64,000 bases of DNA, taken from contig JAJLRJ010000004.1 of assembly GCA_024195265.1 (NCBI GenBank), forward strand, positions 46,339,337-46,403,336, in the 5' to 3' direction. This DNA comes from Dendrophyllia cribrosa. Taxonomy: Eukaryota > Cnidaria > Anthozoa > Scleractinia > Dendrophylliidae. The position numbers and the translations under genes are program-made. Under the pieces are notes generated by a model. The model did no database searches. It saw nothing but the letters and a program-made list of their open reading frames with translations, and was not told the DNA's origin. Below, piece by piece: positions 10,791-23,185 of this stretch. How positions within the stretch are numbered: the first letter of the stretch is position 1; every line of letters starts with the position of its first letter.

Positions 10791-12039
10791 ATTATTGCCG
10801 GATCCTGAGAGTGAAAGGGATAACTTTCATTTCAGTTGTCTGAGGAGCTGTGATACGCCGATATATCAGGAGGGCGTATTTCCGGAATAATGTTTTGTTA
10901 GCAATTCAAGCTGATGAGCTTATAACCAGGGGTCTCGTAAGCGTGGTCGTGGAGACTATGTTTATTCTTATCCTTGTGCAAAGCACCTACAGCCTAAGGT
11001 GCCGGACTCTGTTGTAATTTCGGGAGCAATCGTCTATGACGGCACCTTGTGTCATACCGTTTTTGGCTTAAACGCGATAGCTATACTTAGTATAAATAAC
11101 GGTATTTAGCATTCTATTATCAATCACCACAAAATTGTAATTAGCTTTTTCAATTAAGGGAAAATAAACGATACGAATAATACTAGCAGTAATCACAGAT
11201 TATGGAGACGCGTTCGATTGAATTTCCGGCGGAAATGAGCCCCTGAAAAAAACCAATAGGGGCGGCCATTTGGAAGACCGTCTACCAAAAAATCTCAAAT
11301 TTTACTGCACATAAACCACAGGACAACCAACACGAAATTAGGATTGCGTTCTTCGAACGCGATGATAGAATTTGATTAACAGGGGGAGATATTTTATTGA
11401 TATTGGAGCTTTTTAAGTGGACCCCACATTTTGAAAAAAGTCGTATCCAGTGAAAGACTGCGTTTAAAAAATTCTAGAATCAGCTTATATTGACTCAATA
11501 CATACCCTAGCCCTAGCCAAGATTCACTACCAGCAGTGGAGCAGAAGCGCGGAGGAATTTTCTAGGACCAACTGAATTCACTTCTCGGGGTCACCGGTGC
11601 ACATATCACTTGCACTTACGCCCTCCCTCGTATAAAGAGGTACGGTGCGAATTCTTTGAGTAACTGTTACAGGTGCTCATTTCGTGTTCACAACAAAACT
11701 GCTCGTCAGCTCGAAAGGTTCGAGCTTGTTTTTAAAAGTTTTTTTGCAATTCCGGTTCTTTCACATTACAATACAGTACACTAAGTTTACTGCCTTCCTT
11801 GTGTATTATTTCCTGAAGAAAGATTGGACATAAAATTGCAGTTTTTCCTGTCTTTGAAGATCATACGAGTCAATAATGTAGCCACCAACGTGCAGCTTTA
11901 AAAAGCTGTGAATCTAATTATGATGATTTACTACATTCCAGTGCACGTGCTTTAAACGTGGCCGTTAATTAATTGATTGCGTACTTTTCAAACACAGTGT
12001 TGTGGTATAAAATATATAAGTACAGTAAGAAAAGTTAAT
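10791..12039. other. Non-coding
   Basis: No reading frame, RNA gene or repeat could be supported across this stretch. Confidence 0.45.
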
Positions 12040-12059
12040 AGTTAGAAATCTTGGAGTGT

Positions 12060-12240
12060 GGCTGGGAGACTTCAAGTCGTGCAGGGACCGTCCAAGATTT
12101 CCTATCAATTTATTCCATGTTTGCTGAAGCCATCCCATTATCAACATGAATTGTTGTATTTTGTTTATGTTATCAGTGGGTGCTGAATGAAATAGTTAAT
12201 TACGGCCTGTCACGAGTTCAGCCATGCATCACATGCGGAT
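12060..12240 (+). repeat. Interspersed repeat R1, copy 3
   Basis: Contains gggagacttcaagtcgtgca, ccaagatttcctatcaattt and ggcctgtcacgagttcagcc, matching the copies at 918 and 1560. Confidence 0.6.
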
Positions 12241-12639
12241 ATCATACCAAAAGCGCCACGCGTAAACTGAATTTGTTTTTAGCTTGTTATCTTTATTTTG
12301 TTCCTTCATGCATTAAATTGGCAAAATTTCGCCTCGTCGGGATCTGCTTAGCAGCCCGGTAAATATTCTGCCGCTATTTACCTCGATTCCTGAGAATAAA
12401 GCCTGGTTTTTACTAGGGACATGACAATCTTATGCTAATACGTCAATGTTCGTTTTCACTTAACAGGTCTTAACACAAATTCTTGTGTTTCCGCTTGTGC
12501 TTGTGCTTATGCTTATGTTTCTAGTAAAAACAGCACATATTATAATAATAGTAATAACAGTGTTCATTCCATGTACCTCCAAATTAAAGTAAAGTATGTG
12601 ATTCCCAAACTTTACGTCACGTGCAGTCACGAGTCACCT

Positions 12640-12815
12640 TAGCCCTCGAAACTCCGAAGAGTGCCAAAAAATCAAAATTCAAGAAAAATGCCAAATTTCA
12701 TTTTGTAAAATTTTGAAAGACAAATGGTACCATTCAAAAGTACTGCTGAAGAGGTTTCATTTGAATGGTCACATCATAGGATTTCGTCGTCAGACTCAAA
12801 AGTTAGAACTGCATT
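12640..12815 (+). repeat. R4 unit, single copy
   Basis: Matches the lead-in plus one unit of the array at 10435-10790, including tactgctgaagaggtttcat. It lies directly before duplicated segment copy 2, so R4 and that segment may belong to one larger repeat. Confidence 0.8.
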
Positions 12816-12949
12816 ACATGTCTCCATAATTCAGTGACTGAGAGTGAAAGGACTGAAAGGGCAATGGTTTCTATTAAAAGGAATACTGAGTTGCATGTCA
12901 GAGTTATTACAATGGTTAGGATCAGAGAGAAAATGTTCTGCAGTATTTC

Positions 12950-14150
12950 AGTCGTCGTTTTGTTTCCCCAATGCACTGCTTGTGCATTCGCGGTATATCA
13001 AAATCAAACCGCTGTACTGATTGCTCGAGTTTTTGTTCTTATATTCGTCGCTCGTCGTTCCAGACGATCAAATAGCAGAGAGCGACGCGAAGCAAACATT
13101 ATTTGTGGAGATTCAACCTATAACCATCCGTCAGCAATATTTTTCCTTCCGCTCCCAACTATCGACGCACTATCTGCCAAACGTCTGGAGCAGGCTACTT
13201 TAATTTTCTATTGAAAATAACTTTCAAAGTTCTAATTATTATAATAGTCCAATATCGTTCCAATAACGCAACGCAGAGTCGGTTATTTGACTGAAGGGAA
13301 CAAATTTTAATTTGCAAAGAATTACTTGCGAGAGTTTTGTTCAGCAGGATCCTTATTTTTGTGGATCGAGGGCAAAATCGCAAAAATAAGATCCCGCAAA
13401 AATTTCATGCTACACGATATTGGTGACCGGCAGACGACCTGTATAGCCGAAGACAACTCAACAAACAAATTCAGTTAAATATATAATCCCTCCTTCAAAA
13501 CCAGTAAAAAAATGTTATCCCTACCGCTAACAATGCACTGTTTAGGAGGTGGAGGTCTCCATCTTCGCCGCCGTCTTTTTCTTATGGTAAAACTGCTCGC
13601 TTCATCCTCACCAAGTATCACCAACATCAGTATAAACAATTGCAATATTTTGATACTTTGAAGCACCATTTGTGTTAAACAAAGCGTCGAAGGGTAAAGT
13701 TGAAAATGTCAGTTCAATCGCTTGATCTGCAACATTATTGGTAGTACATTATGATCATGGGCTCCTGTGTAGAAATAGAGTGACAATCAAGAATGTGCTC
13801 TTTCAACTGATGACCACTCGCGGATCAGCAGTTTTATCCTCCGCTATCGAATGTTTGGACACCCCTGGGAGTGCGGGGAGGGGGGGGGGGGGGGGGGGGG
13901 GGGTGTTGGGACTCTGAAAACTGACCACGTTCGGCTGCTTTGCAACCCTATCATAGACTAGAAACCCAAAATCCGTACCCTATCGCAGACTCACTATTTT
14001 CCGGAAACTCTATTTTCATAACACTACTCAGTTTTCTTTCCGGTAAATGATACCCTTTTCCAGACTAAACTGTTTGAAAACCATGTGGACACGCTGGAGG
14101 GGATATGAGAGAACGTTGCACACTCGGCAGTCATGCATAGTAGAGATTTT
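12950..14150 (+). repeat. Duplicated segment, copy 2
   Basis: Collinear with 2600-3560. It lacks the Tigger-like insertion of copy 1 and instead carries a G-run element of roughly 13860-14120 (G-run of about 24 bases at 13879-13902). That element contains ctgtttgaaaaccatg, which recurs in HELB intron 1 near 54350. ORFs of 60-126 codons here are not conserved with copy 1. Confidence 0.7.
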
Positions 14151-14690
14151 TATTGCGTGTGCCAGTTTGTTCGCATTTGTTGGTGTCGGCGCTTTTAATA
14201 TGTCATCCCACACCGCAGCAAAAGCGTAGAAAACATCGACCGTCAAGTGAACTTCCGAGAGCCTAGCCTGAGCTGACCTTGTTTTATGTTGTTTTGATGC
14301 AAACTAATGCCTGCTTTTCATATGTTAATCATGCGGCTTATGCTAACAAGCTTTTGTTCAGCATGATTGGCATATTTTACTTGGAGGCAAAAAAATCCCT
14401 TTATTCAGAGGAGGCTAGACCAAGCGATGTCTATCAAGAAGATATTGAAAAAACTGACATTATTCCGTCAATTAATTCTGACCACTCTGCGATTTTTCTT
14501 CATTTTAATAATACAGAGAAACAAAAACATGGCCCTCCGTTTTGGAAATTTAATGCTATGTAGCTTACTTGATGATGAGAATTTTGTAGTTTTAATCAAC
14601 CAAAGTGTACCGATTTGGCTAGATGAATTTCAGGTGGAATTTAGAGAGGCGATCGATAAAAGAGTTTTATGGGATTTGATTAAGTATAAG

Positions 14691-14950
14691 CAGAAACCCA
14701 TAAGTGGGTTGAAACGTGTAACGCGCATTCACAGCTTCCGAATATTCATTTTTTGTCTAGTACCATATTTGGAAACCCCTCGGTCCTCCGAGATTGGAAG
14801 CAAGTTGTTCTAGCGAATTGATTGGTTAATATTTTTATCTTAATTTTTCAAATATGGCTTTAACAACTTCTTAGCAAATTGAATAATCGGAAGCTTGTTT
14901 TGAAGCGTACAAGAGACAGTTGCACGTTTCAACCCACTTATGGGTTTCTG
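14691..14950. mobile_element. 260-bp MITE nested in the LINE
   Basis: Perfect 28-bp terminal inverted repeats beginning cagaaacccataagtgggtt. Direct repeat GTATAAG on both sides (14684-14690 and 14951-14957), extendable to 8 bp with one mismatch, consistent with a hAT-type insertion. Removing it rejoins the LINE reading near KYK/RQMT. Confidence 0.9.
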
Positions 14951-15874
14951 GTATAAGATAAGACAGATGACGATAAAATATAGCAAAGAAAAGGCTCGAC
15001 AAAGAAGGAAAAAAATATTTGATATTGAAACTCTTTTTAAGACGGGAAGGAAAATGCATGAGTAATAGCCCTACTTCTGAGAATATAGAACAACTGGAAA
15101 TTCTTAAAATGAAATATGATGTTTATGACGAAGTAGCAATGGGAGCAATTATTCGATCGAAGGCAACCTGGTATGAAAAGGGAGAAAAAAACAATAAATA
15201 TTTTTTTTGAATCTTGAATCTCATCGAAAGGCTAAATGTTCAAGGTTTTTAATAATGGAGGTGTTGCAGTCACAAATCCCAAAACGATTTGGGGGGTTAT
15301 TGAGGGGTTTTACTCTAATCTCTACAAAAAGGATGATCTTGAGCTGTCTGGAGTCTGAAAATCCTCCTCTGCCTATAGCGGACTCTCTGCTGATAATGTC
15401 AAAGTATGCGAAGGTAAATTAACAATGGATGAATGTGTTAGGAGTCTTAAATCTTTCGAATCCAACAAATCTCCAGGTAATGATGGATTAACTGCTGAAT
15501 TTTACAAGTGTTTTTGACGGGAAGGACTATATTTGATGCGGTTAGAACAATAGATGGCATCTTAGAGTATACTGAGAGATACAAAATCAACGGAAAATTA
15601 CGTGAAAATTGATGGCCATAGATTTTAAAGAGGCATTTGATTTAGTAAGTAGAGAATTTCTATTCCGCACTCTAGCGGCAGTTCGTTTTGACCCTTCATT
15701 TATTCGATGGATTCATACCTTTTATAATCATATTTCTAGTTGTGTTTTAAATAATGGTTTCGCTACTGCACATTTAGGCAGGGAGATCCTCTTTCTCCAT
15801 ATCTTTTTACTATTGTGTTAGAGACTTTGGCTTCAACGATACGGTCTAACAATGACATTCGAGGTATTATGGTT

Positions 15875-16012
15875 TTTATGTAATTTAATTATTCCAACGT
15901 GAATATCATTATCATTTTTGTTTTCTTTCCTTTTGTTAGTTAGTTGTAAGCTTTTGCAATATTGTAAAATCTACAGTCATGCAAATAAAGCTAAATGCTG
16001 TTGTTGTTGTTG
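15875..16012 (+). mobile_element. Short retroposon nested in the LINE
   Basis: Ends gcaaataaagctaaatgctg followed by (gtt)n, which looks like a retroposon 3' tail. Flanked by TTATGGTT at 15867-15874 and 16013-16020. Across the insertion the host RT reading resumes at VEDEEIKLG. The 138-bp body is too short to code and is probably a 5'-truncated LINE or SINE. Confidence 0.75.
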
Positions 16013-16089
16013 TTATGGTTGAAGACGAAGAAATCAAATTAGGGCTATTCGCTGATCATGACGATTTGACTGCTTTTTTGAAGAATGAT

Positions 16090-16364
16090 TAATTTCTCTT
16101 ATAAAATTCATTAATAATTCATAAGGAAAGTACAAAAGAAATGAAAATTTAATGAAGGTTTGTAAACCCCAATACAAATCAACTGAGTTGATGAATTATT
16201 AAACAGTAGCATTAACTTTTGATACAGACAACTGCTCAGCTAATTAGTATGCATTAACTTTTCATACAGATCTCTACTCATTGTTTCATTTCATAAGTAC
16301 GATAAAATATTCGCGTCCGATCTGTATGGGCGTTTACAATGGCTCGCCTTCGGCTCGCCATTGT

Positions 16365-16405
<41 letters not shown>

Positions 16406-16425
16406 ATAAAGTTCCTCGAACTTGA
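16090..16425. mobile_element. Palindrome-bearing insertion in the LINE
   Basis: Non-LINE sequence sits between FLKND and LHFGECSGLEIN, where RT should be continuous. It contains a hairpin at 16319-16381 (24-bp arms beginning gatctgtatgggcgtttaca) and two diverged copies of attaacttttnatacaga. The borders are estimates from the interrupted protein. Confidence 0.65.
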
Positions 16426-16788
16426 GTTGCATTTCGGTGAATGTTCTGGCCTCGAAATAAATCATGATAAATCAGAAATATTATTGTTTGGGAATTCTAC
16501 TTCTGTGCCGCCAAAGCTTTACCACACACCGTTTAAGGACATAAAGATTAAGAAATTCATAAGGATTTTAGTCGTGTATTTCACCTATGATCGTCGTCTT
16601 AGACGCAAATTTAACTTTGAGGGAATTACCAAATCCATTAAAGATAAGTTTAAAAAAATTTGGAGATGGAGGGATCTTACCATTATTGCTAAAATTTAAA
16701 TTGTTAAAACATTCATTATTTCTATTTTCTTGTACCGTGCTAGTCTGATATTTATAGATAAGGAATTTGTAAACGATCAAAATTATAT

Positions 16789-17101
16789 TTGACTTTATAT
16801 TATAAATTCAACACATTGATACACTGCCCAAATATTGTCAAAAAGGTATCGATACGCTATGTCTACATGACGTATATTCAACGATGGAGGTAAATTTCGT
16901 ATTTTGACAAGAGAATGCAAAAATGACGGACCGGCCTCGATATTTTTTCTTTAAACTGTGCATTGTTATCAATGTGTTAAATTGTAAAACTATTTTTGCG
17001 CTCAAGCTTGCGTGATATCGCCTAATTTTAGCCGACTCGGCCTACGGCCTCGTCGGTTAAGAATTAGGCGATATCACGTGCGCTTTCGCGCTATTATAGT
17101 T
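16789..17101. mobile_element. 313-bp insertion in the LINE
   Basis: Flanked by the 8-mer AATTATAT (16781-16788 and 17102-17109). It holds a hairpin near 17008-17083 (gtgatatcgcctaattttag mirrored by aattaggcgatatcac) and an inner pair aacacattgata / tatcaatgtgtt. The 8-bp duplication suits a hAT-type element. It interrupts the LINE before IWKGKDKVKR. Confidence 0.75.
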
Positions 17102-18249
17102 AATTATATGGAAAGGCAAAGACAAAGTGAAACGTTGTGCACTCATTGATGATATTGAAAATGGCGGACTAAAAGCTCCTCGTCTGGATTCCATTATTAA
17201 AACTCAGAGAATACTTTGCTGTAAAAAGCTTATGAGTGATGATCATAGTAATTGGAAAACTATTCTTCTCCACTACCTCAAGCCGGTTGGTGGTAAATTT
17301 ATCCTCTGTTGCAACTTCGATGTAAAAACGCTGCCCATTAAGCTTCCATCCTTTTATGAAGAATGTTTACACCATTTCTCAAAATGTTTGGTGGTCAATA
17401 AAGCTAGTCCAGGCAATGTCAATGCGGTGGATATTTCAAAAATTGTTTTATGGAATAATTGATTTATCTCAATTGGTGATCAATTTGTTTATAACAAAGG
17501 ACTCGTAGACAAACGAATTATAAGGATTGGGGATCTTATTTCCAAAAACAATGAAATCATAACGAAGTGTATCAGCTAGAGTTAAATATATCGCCATTGG
17601 ATGCATTTCAGCTTATTTCAGTAATTGATGCTCTCCCCGTATGAATGGCATTTAATATGCGTTAAAGAGGAGTGTATTTATTTCCCCTGTTCCTTTCAAT
17701 CTAAATGAGCAGACACAGGTGTCTTTGTCTGGAAAAAATGTTTTACTAAGTAATGCCGATTCGAAAAGTATTTACAAAGAAACGCGGCACAGGGTCATCA
17801 TCCAACCCACCGCTCAAAAGAAATATATCGAACAATTTGAAAATGACAGTTTAAACTGGAAAGAAATTTATAGCTTACCCTACCGAGTGGCTCTCGATAC
17901 AAAATCGCGCGAGTTTCAATATAAACTGTTAAACAGATTTCTGGCCACTGATGCCTTTTTATATAAAATTGGTATAGTTTCGTCACCTTTATGTTTTTTG
18001 TGTGATGCGGCAAATGAATCCCCCGAACATCTTTTTGTCTCTTGCCGAAAAACCGCGAGATTTTGGGCTGAAGTTATTAAATGGTGTAGAAAGTGAGTAG
18101 CCTAATGGCGGCCGCTTCTTCGCGTTTCCGAAGTGTCTGTGAAGAATATTTGTTGTTAAGTTTTGAACGTCTAGTAGATACTAAAACAATTAGATTATTC
18201 GCTCTTGATTCTATCCCGTGATAGTTGATTCGGGCTTCGCTCTCATCAA

Positions 18250-18527
18250 CTACACTCCTCGGAAATTTTTTTTAACCTAAAAGGTACCAGAATCTTGTTT
18301 GATGGGCGTGGCGCAAATGGATTTTTACCCCTAAAAAGAGAAAACAATTCAGAAACAACAAATGTCATATTCTGTCATATTTTTCCGGCTCAATAACCTA
18401 AAAGGTACTGCGATGATTCTAACCGTGGTAATTTTAGATTTTAGCTAAGCGGTACTAAGCTACAAATTTTGACCCCTCAAAGGTACGACGAGCACCTCAG
18501 TCATTTTTATATGGGAATCCCCCCCCG
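18250..18527 (-). repeat. G-capped element relic
   Basis: Read on the minus strand, it starts with a G-run then attcccatataaaaatgac and repeats gtaccttttaggt-like blocks, matching the left arm at 7617-7932. The far end (atcaaacaagattctggtac) is the counterpart of the region where the TTAA element inserted at 7937. Confidence 0.7.
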
Positions 18528-18730
18528 GAATTGACACATATGCCGGTATAATTTGGAGCTTAATACTATAATTGGGGCATCAGTGGGGGACGGGGTGAGA
18601 GAGGCGGGGGGAGGGGGAAAATGGGAGAGCTTGCACCCATGTCTCAGCATTCGAATGCCACCCCTAACAGTACATAAATAAAGTTGTGTGTGTACGCCCT
18701 GGTGTATAAATATTATTATTATTATAAAGT

Positions 18731-18795
18731 TATCTATTCTATTCTATTCTATTCTATCTATTCTATTCTATTCTATTCTATCTATTCTATTCTAC
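18731..18795. repeat. Microsatellite (TCTAT)n
   Basis: About twelve imperfect tctat units, with tctatc interruptions every four to five units. Confidence 0.95.
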
Positions 18796-18837
18796 AGTCC
18801 CTGATGAGCAACTTGTCGCCAAACAGAAATCAAGATC

Positions 18838-18882
18838 ATGATGTAATTAATCAATGTAATTAATCAATGTAATTAATCAATG
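18838..18882. repeat. Tandem repeat, 15-bp unit x3
   Basis: Three copies of taattaatcaatg with short joins. Confidence 0.85.
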
Positions 18883-18925
18883 TTGCACACTAATTTCGTT
18901 TCCGTTTCGACTCAAGATTTCGGAT

Positions 18926-18985
18926 GCCCGTAGGATACCCGTAGGATACCCGTAGGATACCTGTAGGATACCCGTAAGATACCTG
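18926..18985 (+). repeat. 11-bp minisatellite
   Basis: About six copies of gtaggataccc with one or two variants each. A further unit, taggatacccg, lies just beyond the far end of the fold-back at 18986-20101, suggesting the element landed inside the array. Confidence 0.85.
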
Positions 18986-20101
18986 TAGCCTGTGTACAGC
19001 CACCCTGTTCCCTTCTCCGATTTTTCCTGAGGGGAATGGCGACTGTACACAGTGAAACAAAAGAAACGTCAAACCGATCCTTACGGCAAAAAAACAGAAG
19101 CAGAAGCAAAAGAAAATAAAATAAAAGTGGAATATAATAGTGCCCAATATTTCGCTTTGCAAAACAAAGCTTCTTCAGGGGCTAGCACTAAGTTCTAGCC
19201 CCTGAAGAAGCTTTGTTTTGCAAAGCGAAATATTGGGCACTATTATATTCCACTTTTATTTTATTTTATTTTCTTCTGCTTCTGCTTCTGCTTCCTATCC
19301 TTAAAGGACCCACTGCAGAGATTTTAAAGAACCCCATTCTTTCTTGATATAATAACTTTTCTCGGTCATGGAGTTTAAGGGAATAAACAATTTACTTGTT
19401 CCATCAAACGGAAGTCTCATCAACCATCACGTGATATTCCCTGATTGATAACGTCACAAAACATGTTTTTTGAAATGGGGGAACGTTTGCAAGCGGAAAG
19501 TTTGAAAACTTTCGCCATCGAAATGTCCAAGAGGTCCTTTCCAATGTAACTCCGCCTTTGAAGGCGGTATCCGTCATATGTCTTGTCAGATATTTTGACA
19601 TTTGTTATGTCACGTGACCTGTTTTCCTTAAATGGCGGTTTCCGTTGACACATGGACACGATTAAATGGCGGCATTATTAAGCCCTTACTAGGAGTCATA
19701 GAAAAAGGAATAAACAAGATGGATATAATGTGACTATCTATTCCCCATTTTCGTTGAAAGATTTTGACCGTTATAAGGCAAATGTATGTCACGTGACCCA
19801 AACTTGACAAGAAAAAGTTGATCAAATGGATACAAACGCGAATAACAAAATGCTTGCCAAGTTTCATAAAGATTAGATAAATGCTTATACTTGAAATAAA
19901 AATCCACCAAATTATTGGTTGAGTCAAGCCTTAACACACTTAAGTCTGTTTTTTTTTTTTTGCCGTAAGGATCAGTTTGCCGTTTCTTTTGTTTCACTTC
20001 AAGTAATAATACTGATCTAGGTCTGGGAACCCAGATCCGGCCACTCTCAACGGTTTGTCGCAGTGATCGTGCATTCTATGTTTCTGACTGTACACAGGCT
20101 A
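18986..20101. mobile_element. Large fold-back element with nested arms
   Basis: Terminal inverted repeat TAGCCTGTGTACAG (18986-18999; mirror 20088-20101). An inner mirrored pair of about 45 bp includes gtgaaacaaaagaaacg and ccttacggcaaaaaaac (near 19050-19093 and 19948-19998). Within it, 19090-19300 is a third, nearly perfect palindrome containing ttgcaaaacaaagcttcttc. A 48-bp miniature with related ends is at 49918-49966. No transposase is present; the opposite-strand ORFs mirror the arms. Confidence 0.75.
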
Positions 20102-20656
20102 GGATACCCGCTGCTTAGGTGAAAAAGAATTACTGATTTTCTTTATATTCTGTCACCATACTGGTTATTAAAGAAAGTCAGGCATCAACATCTTGCCAAG
20201 TCGTTTCACTTGTCATTGTCTACAACATTATAACCAGTCTGGTGATGCTCTCAAAACCGACCAGATACACGTCAAGTCAATTAAATTTTCAGTTTCCTTG
20301 AATGACTAACCTCTTTATGGAATATTTTGTATTCCGAGAGATGATTCTTACTTACTAACTTACTTAATTACTTTCTTACTTATTTATTAATTTATTTATT
20401 TATTCACACATTCATAAATTATCTTCAGTATATCACCGAGTATTCTATAAAGTCATAAAGTTACAAAAGCAAAAATCGAGTATTCATAGGGTGTTTCTAC
20501 CACCAACAAAGGATCGAGTATCAGTCGTTTCCTTCCAAAATTAAAAACCGTGAAATGCGCGCAAAAACTTGCTTGCTTCCATTCCCTAATTCCCACTCCC
20601 TTGGTCACATCGTCGACTCGTTCCAATCTTTCTCTGTTTTCCGAATCCAAGATAAT
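20102..20656. other. Non-coding, split direct repeat
   Basis: The stretch 20142-20261 (ctggttatt, aaagaaagt, aagtcgtttcact, gtctacaaca, gctctcaaaacc) matches 22108-22136 joined to 23698-23784, and so represents the uninterrupted form of that locus. No gene is seen. Confidence 0.5.
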
Positions 20657-21270
20657 GCATGGTTCAATTCCTACAGTTACCATCCCCCCCCGGGCACACC
20701 CCCGGGGATTTGCCATTTTTTTCTCAACTTGACGTCCTATTCCCCACCCCCGGGCACAAAGAAAGAGGTAATTCCCCACCACCGGGATACTCAACAGCAA
20801 GCTGCACCGTTTCTCAAGAAGACAGAAATATTTATTATAAATCCACCGATCATGAAGCATCTCTCCCATTGTTTTTCTTCCTTGTTCGCATTTCTTTGGC
20901 TTTCATTACTCCTCTCTTGCGGTTGTTTCGTGTACTGAGGATGTGTTCTTCCCAACAATTCACATCATCCACTGACAGCAACACTCCTTCAAATATAGGC
21001 TTTTAACTTTGCCAAATTGTTTTCTTCCATCCAGTTACTAACAAATTGTAAGGATTTCCCAGCAAAGAAGTCCGCTTGTTGAGTCATGTCGTCCGCCTTG
21101 TGCTTCGACGACATTTTCGCCCCATAATTCCTTGCGCACCTGGATAATCCCCACCCCCTACCCCCGGGACAAGACTACTTGCAAAATTCCCCACCCCGAG
21201 CCATAAGGGCCGACTTTGTCCCGGGGGTTGCCCGGGGGGGTGGTAACTGTAGGAATTGAACCATGCATAA
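20657..21270. mobile_element. Fold-back element with C/G-run arms
   Basis: Arms of about 45 bp: atggttcaattcctacagtt plus a C-rich block ending cccgggca at the left; tgcccggggggg plus the mirror aactgtaggaattgaaccat at the right. Interior blocks of ccccacccccggg recur in both halves. ORFs of 115-138 codons span arms or run antisense to each other and share no features. Confidence 0.75.
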
Positions 21271-21735
21271 CGGCCAAATCAGCGTTCGCTCTCTATCGCA
21301 CCACCACTGTACTACCAACCTTTTTTGCAACTTGGTAACCTCGCCGGGAGCGAGAATCATAGGTCACAGCCGTGTTGTGTGAGCAAACGTTTCTTCGATT
21401 AGGTATTGAAGCCAAAGAAAGAGATGGTCAGTGAAAGTCTGAGAGGCAGATTCTCCACCTTGTCACGTGTTAGCTGCAGTGAATCTTTCAGAACCTTTTA
21501 AAGATCCGTTAACTCAAAAGAACGGCAATAACGATTGAAGTTCATGAAATATCTTTCAAGGTAAATATTCAACAACTGATCACAAACCCAGCTTTTCGAA
21601 ACTATACAACTTGGCCAAGATAAAAACTACTGAGGACGTAATTATGAATTAATTAGCGGGAAAAGAATCTGAGATCGTTTTCTCCAAATGTCATCAAAAT
21701 TGCAAATTCTATAGAGGTTTTGCACGGCAGCCATG

Positions 21736-21822
21736 TTGCATGGCAGGAACAATGAAAATGCTTTGCATTAGAAAGAACATTCTTTTCCATAGGGAAAAGA
21801 ATCTATTGTTCCTGCCATGCAA
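21736..21822. repeat. Hairpin, 18-bp arms
   Basis: Exact inverted repeat ttgcatggcaggaacaat with its mirror at 21805-21822; an inner imperfect mirror (gaacattcttttcc / ggaaaagaat) extends the stem. Confidence 0.8.
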
Positions 21823-22135
21823 TACTTTACATCGCTTTTGAGTAATAGCATTTTAAATTTTTGGTGGTGCAGCTGAGCGTCTCCATATGCGAAACAAAAA
21901 CAAGTATTTTTCACTCAGTTTGCAGACTTTTCTAAAGCGAGGATGCAAATCAGAGGTCTTTTGAATCTTTGAACTGAACAGAAACAATTAGAAAAAAAAT
22001 TCAGCTGTATTTCAATAATTTCTTTCAAATGCAAATTTGGCCGCCATCTTAGACAGTACCAAAGTGGTACATCAAGACTGTGACGCATACAAATATCTCT
22101 AATTTTCTTTATATTCTTTCCCGATACTGGTTATT

Positions 22136-22262
22136 GCCCCCGCAGGGTTTTGGCCCAGAGGCCAAAACCCGAGGAGGCACCCTAGCATTCCCCGGGTTTA
22201 TACATACAAGGACAAAGAATATTTGTTGAAAAAGTAAGAAATGTGTTTGTAGTGGGCGAAGC

Positions 22263-22294
<32 letters not shown>

Positions 22295-23153
22295 CGGTCT
22301 CGGGTAATATTTTAGCAAGCGCGCACGGTGGTGTCGGGTACTTGCAACCACCAGGTCGCGTTTCGTCACCTTTGAGCTTCGCCATCTTTTAGCATCTTGC
22401 GAGTGTGCGGAAAACTCAGACCCCACGAGATTACAAGAAGTTTTCTTCCTAGAAACCTTGAAATAATATTTAAAACCGATTGTTGGACACATCGCAAGCT
22501 CTGAAGTGCTAAAATAATATCAGCCTCGGAATTCATCCAAATTAACGTGTTTTGTTGCGATTCCTGAATGGCGCTCTCCTCAGGTGTTTGCTCAAGCGTA
22601 AAATACGCAACTTCGTCTAGACAAATCTGAGCGCTTCAACACTCGCAAACACGGGAAATCCGTTCTGTCTAGCACTATGGATAACTATGAATGAATACAA
22701 GTCACTAAATTTGACTAAAATTTTCGCGACTCTTTTTTTTTATTTTTTTTCAGTGAAAAGTAACCGAAGTGCCGGCTGCTATTTTAAACCTTGTTTATAG
22801 TTTTTCCCTGTTTGATCGAAAACGATGAACCGGGCAAGATAAATATCTCGCTGTTATCTTGTTATTTCAGTTGCCAATTAACAGGAAGTGCATTCTGTCG
22901 ACGACTATATTGAATCAAAGTAAATCTGCACTGGTGGGGTGATTGCGTGACAATAAAACATTTTACGCGAGGTGAAAAGAATTGATCATGAGTCCGGGTC
23001 ATGAGTGAAGTTTATTTATTTTGTAATTTCGTGGGGTCTGTGTTTTCCGCTGGGTCTGAGTTTTCCGCACACCCGCATCTTGCGGCATTTGAAGGTCTTG
23101 CATTTACGAGTTCGCGTTTCGCCATCTTCGAGAAGCATTTTAAGGTGAGTATT

Positions 23154-23185
<32 letters not shown>

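Larger units (their letters stand above)
14360..18200 (+). mobile_element. Degenerate L1/Tx1-type LINE
   Basis: Reading-frame fragments follow the order of an L1-like ORF2. First comes the end of the endonuclease with INSDHSAIFLHF near 14475. A linker (IIRSKATWYEKGEKNNKYFF, near 15150-15210) and RT follow: DFKEAFD near 15615, a degenerate FADHDD box near 16050 (usual form YADD) and SGLEINHDKSE near 16450. Then come WKGKDKVKR near 17110 and a C-terminal zinc-binding motif, CFLCDAANESPEHLFVSC, near 17995-18045. Frameshifts, stops and four insertions break it, and the 5' end is missing. The element is dead. Confidence 0.9.

Noticed and set aside
12834..13214. 126-codon ORF
   Set aside because: Overlaps duplicated segment copy 2 and is not open in copy 1.
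13857..14092. GGACAC as target duplication of the G-run element at 13863
   Set aside because: Similarity to 54280-54420 continues past the right GGACAC, so the element probably ends further on and the repeat may be chance.
20453..20938. Overlapping ORFs of 115-138 codons on both strands
   Set aside because: They fall in and around a fold-back element with C-rich arms and have no recognisable domain.
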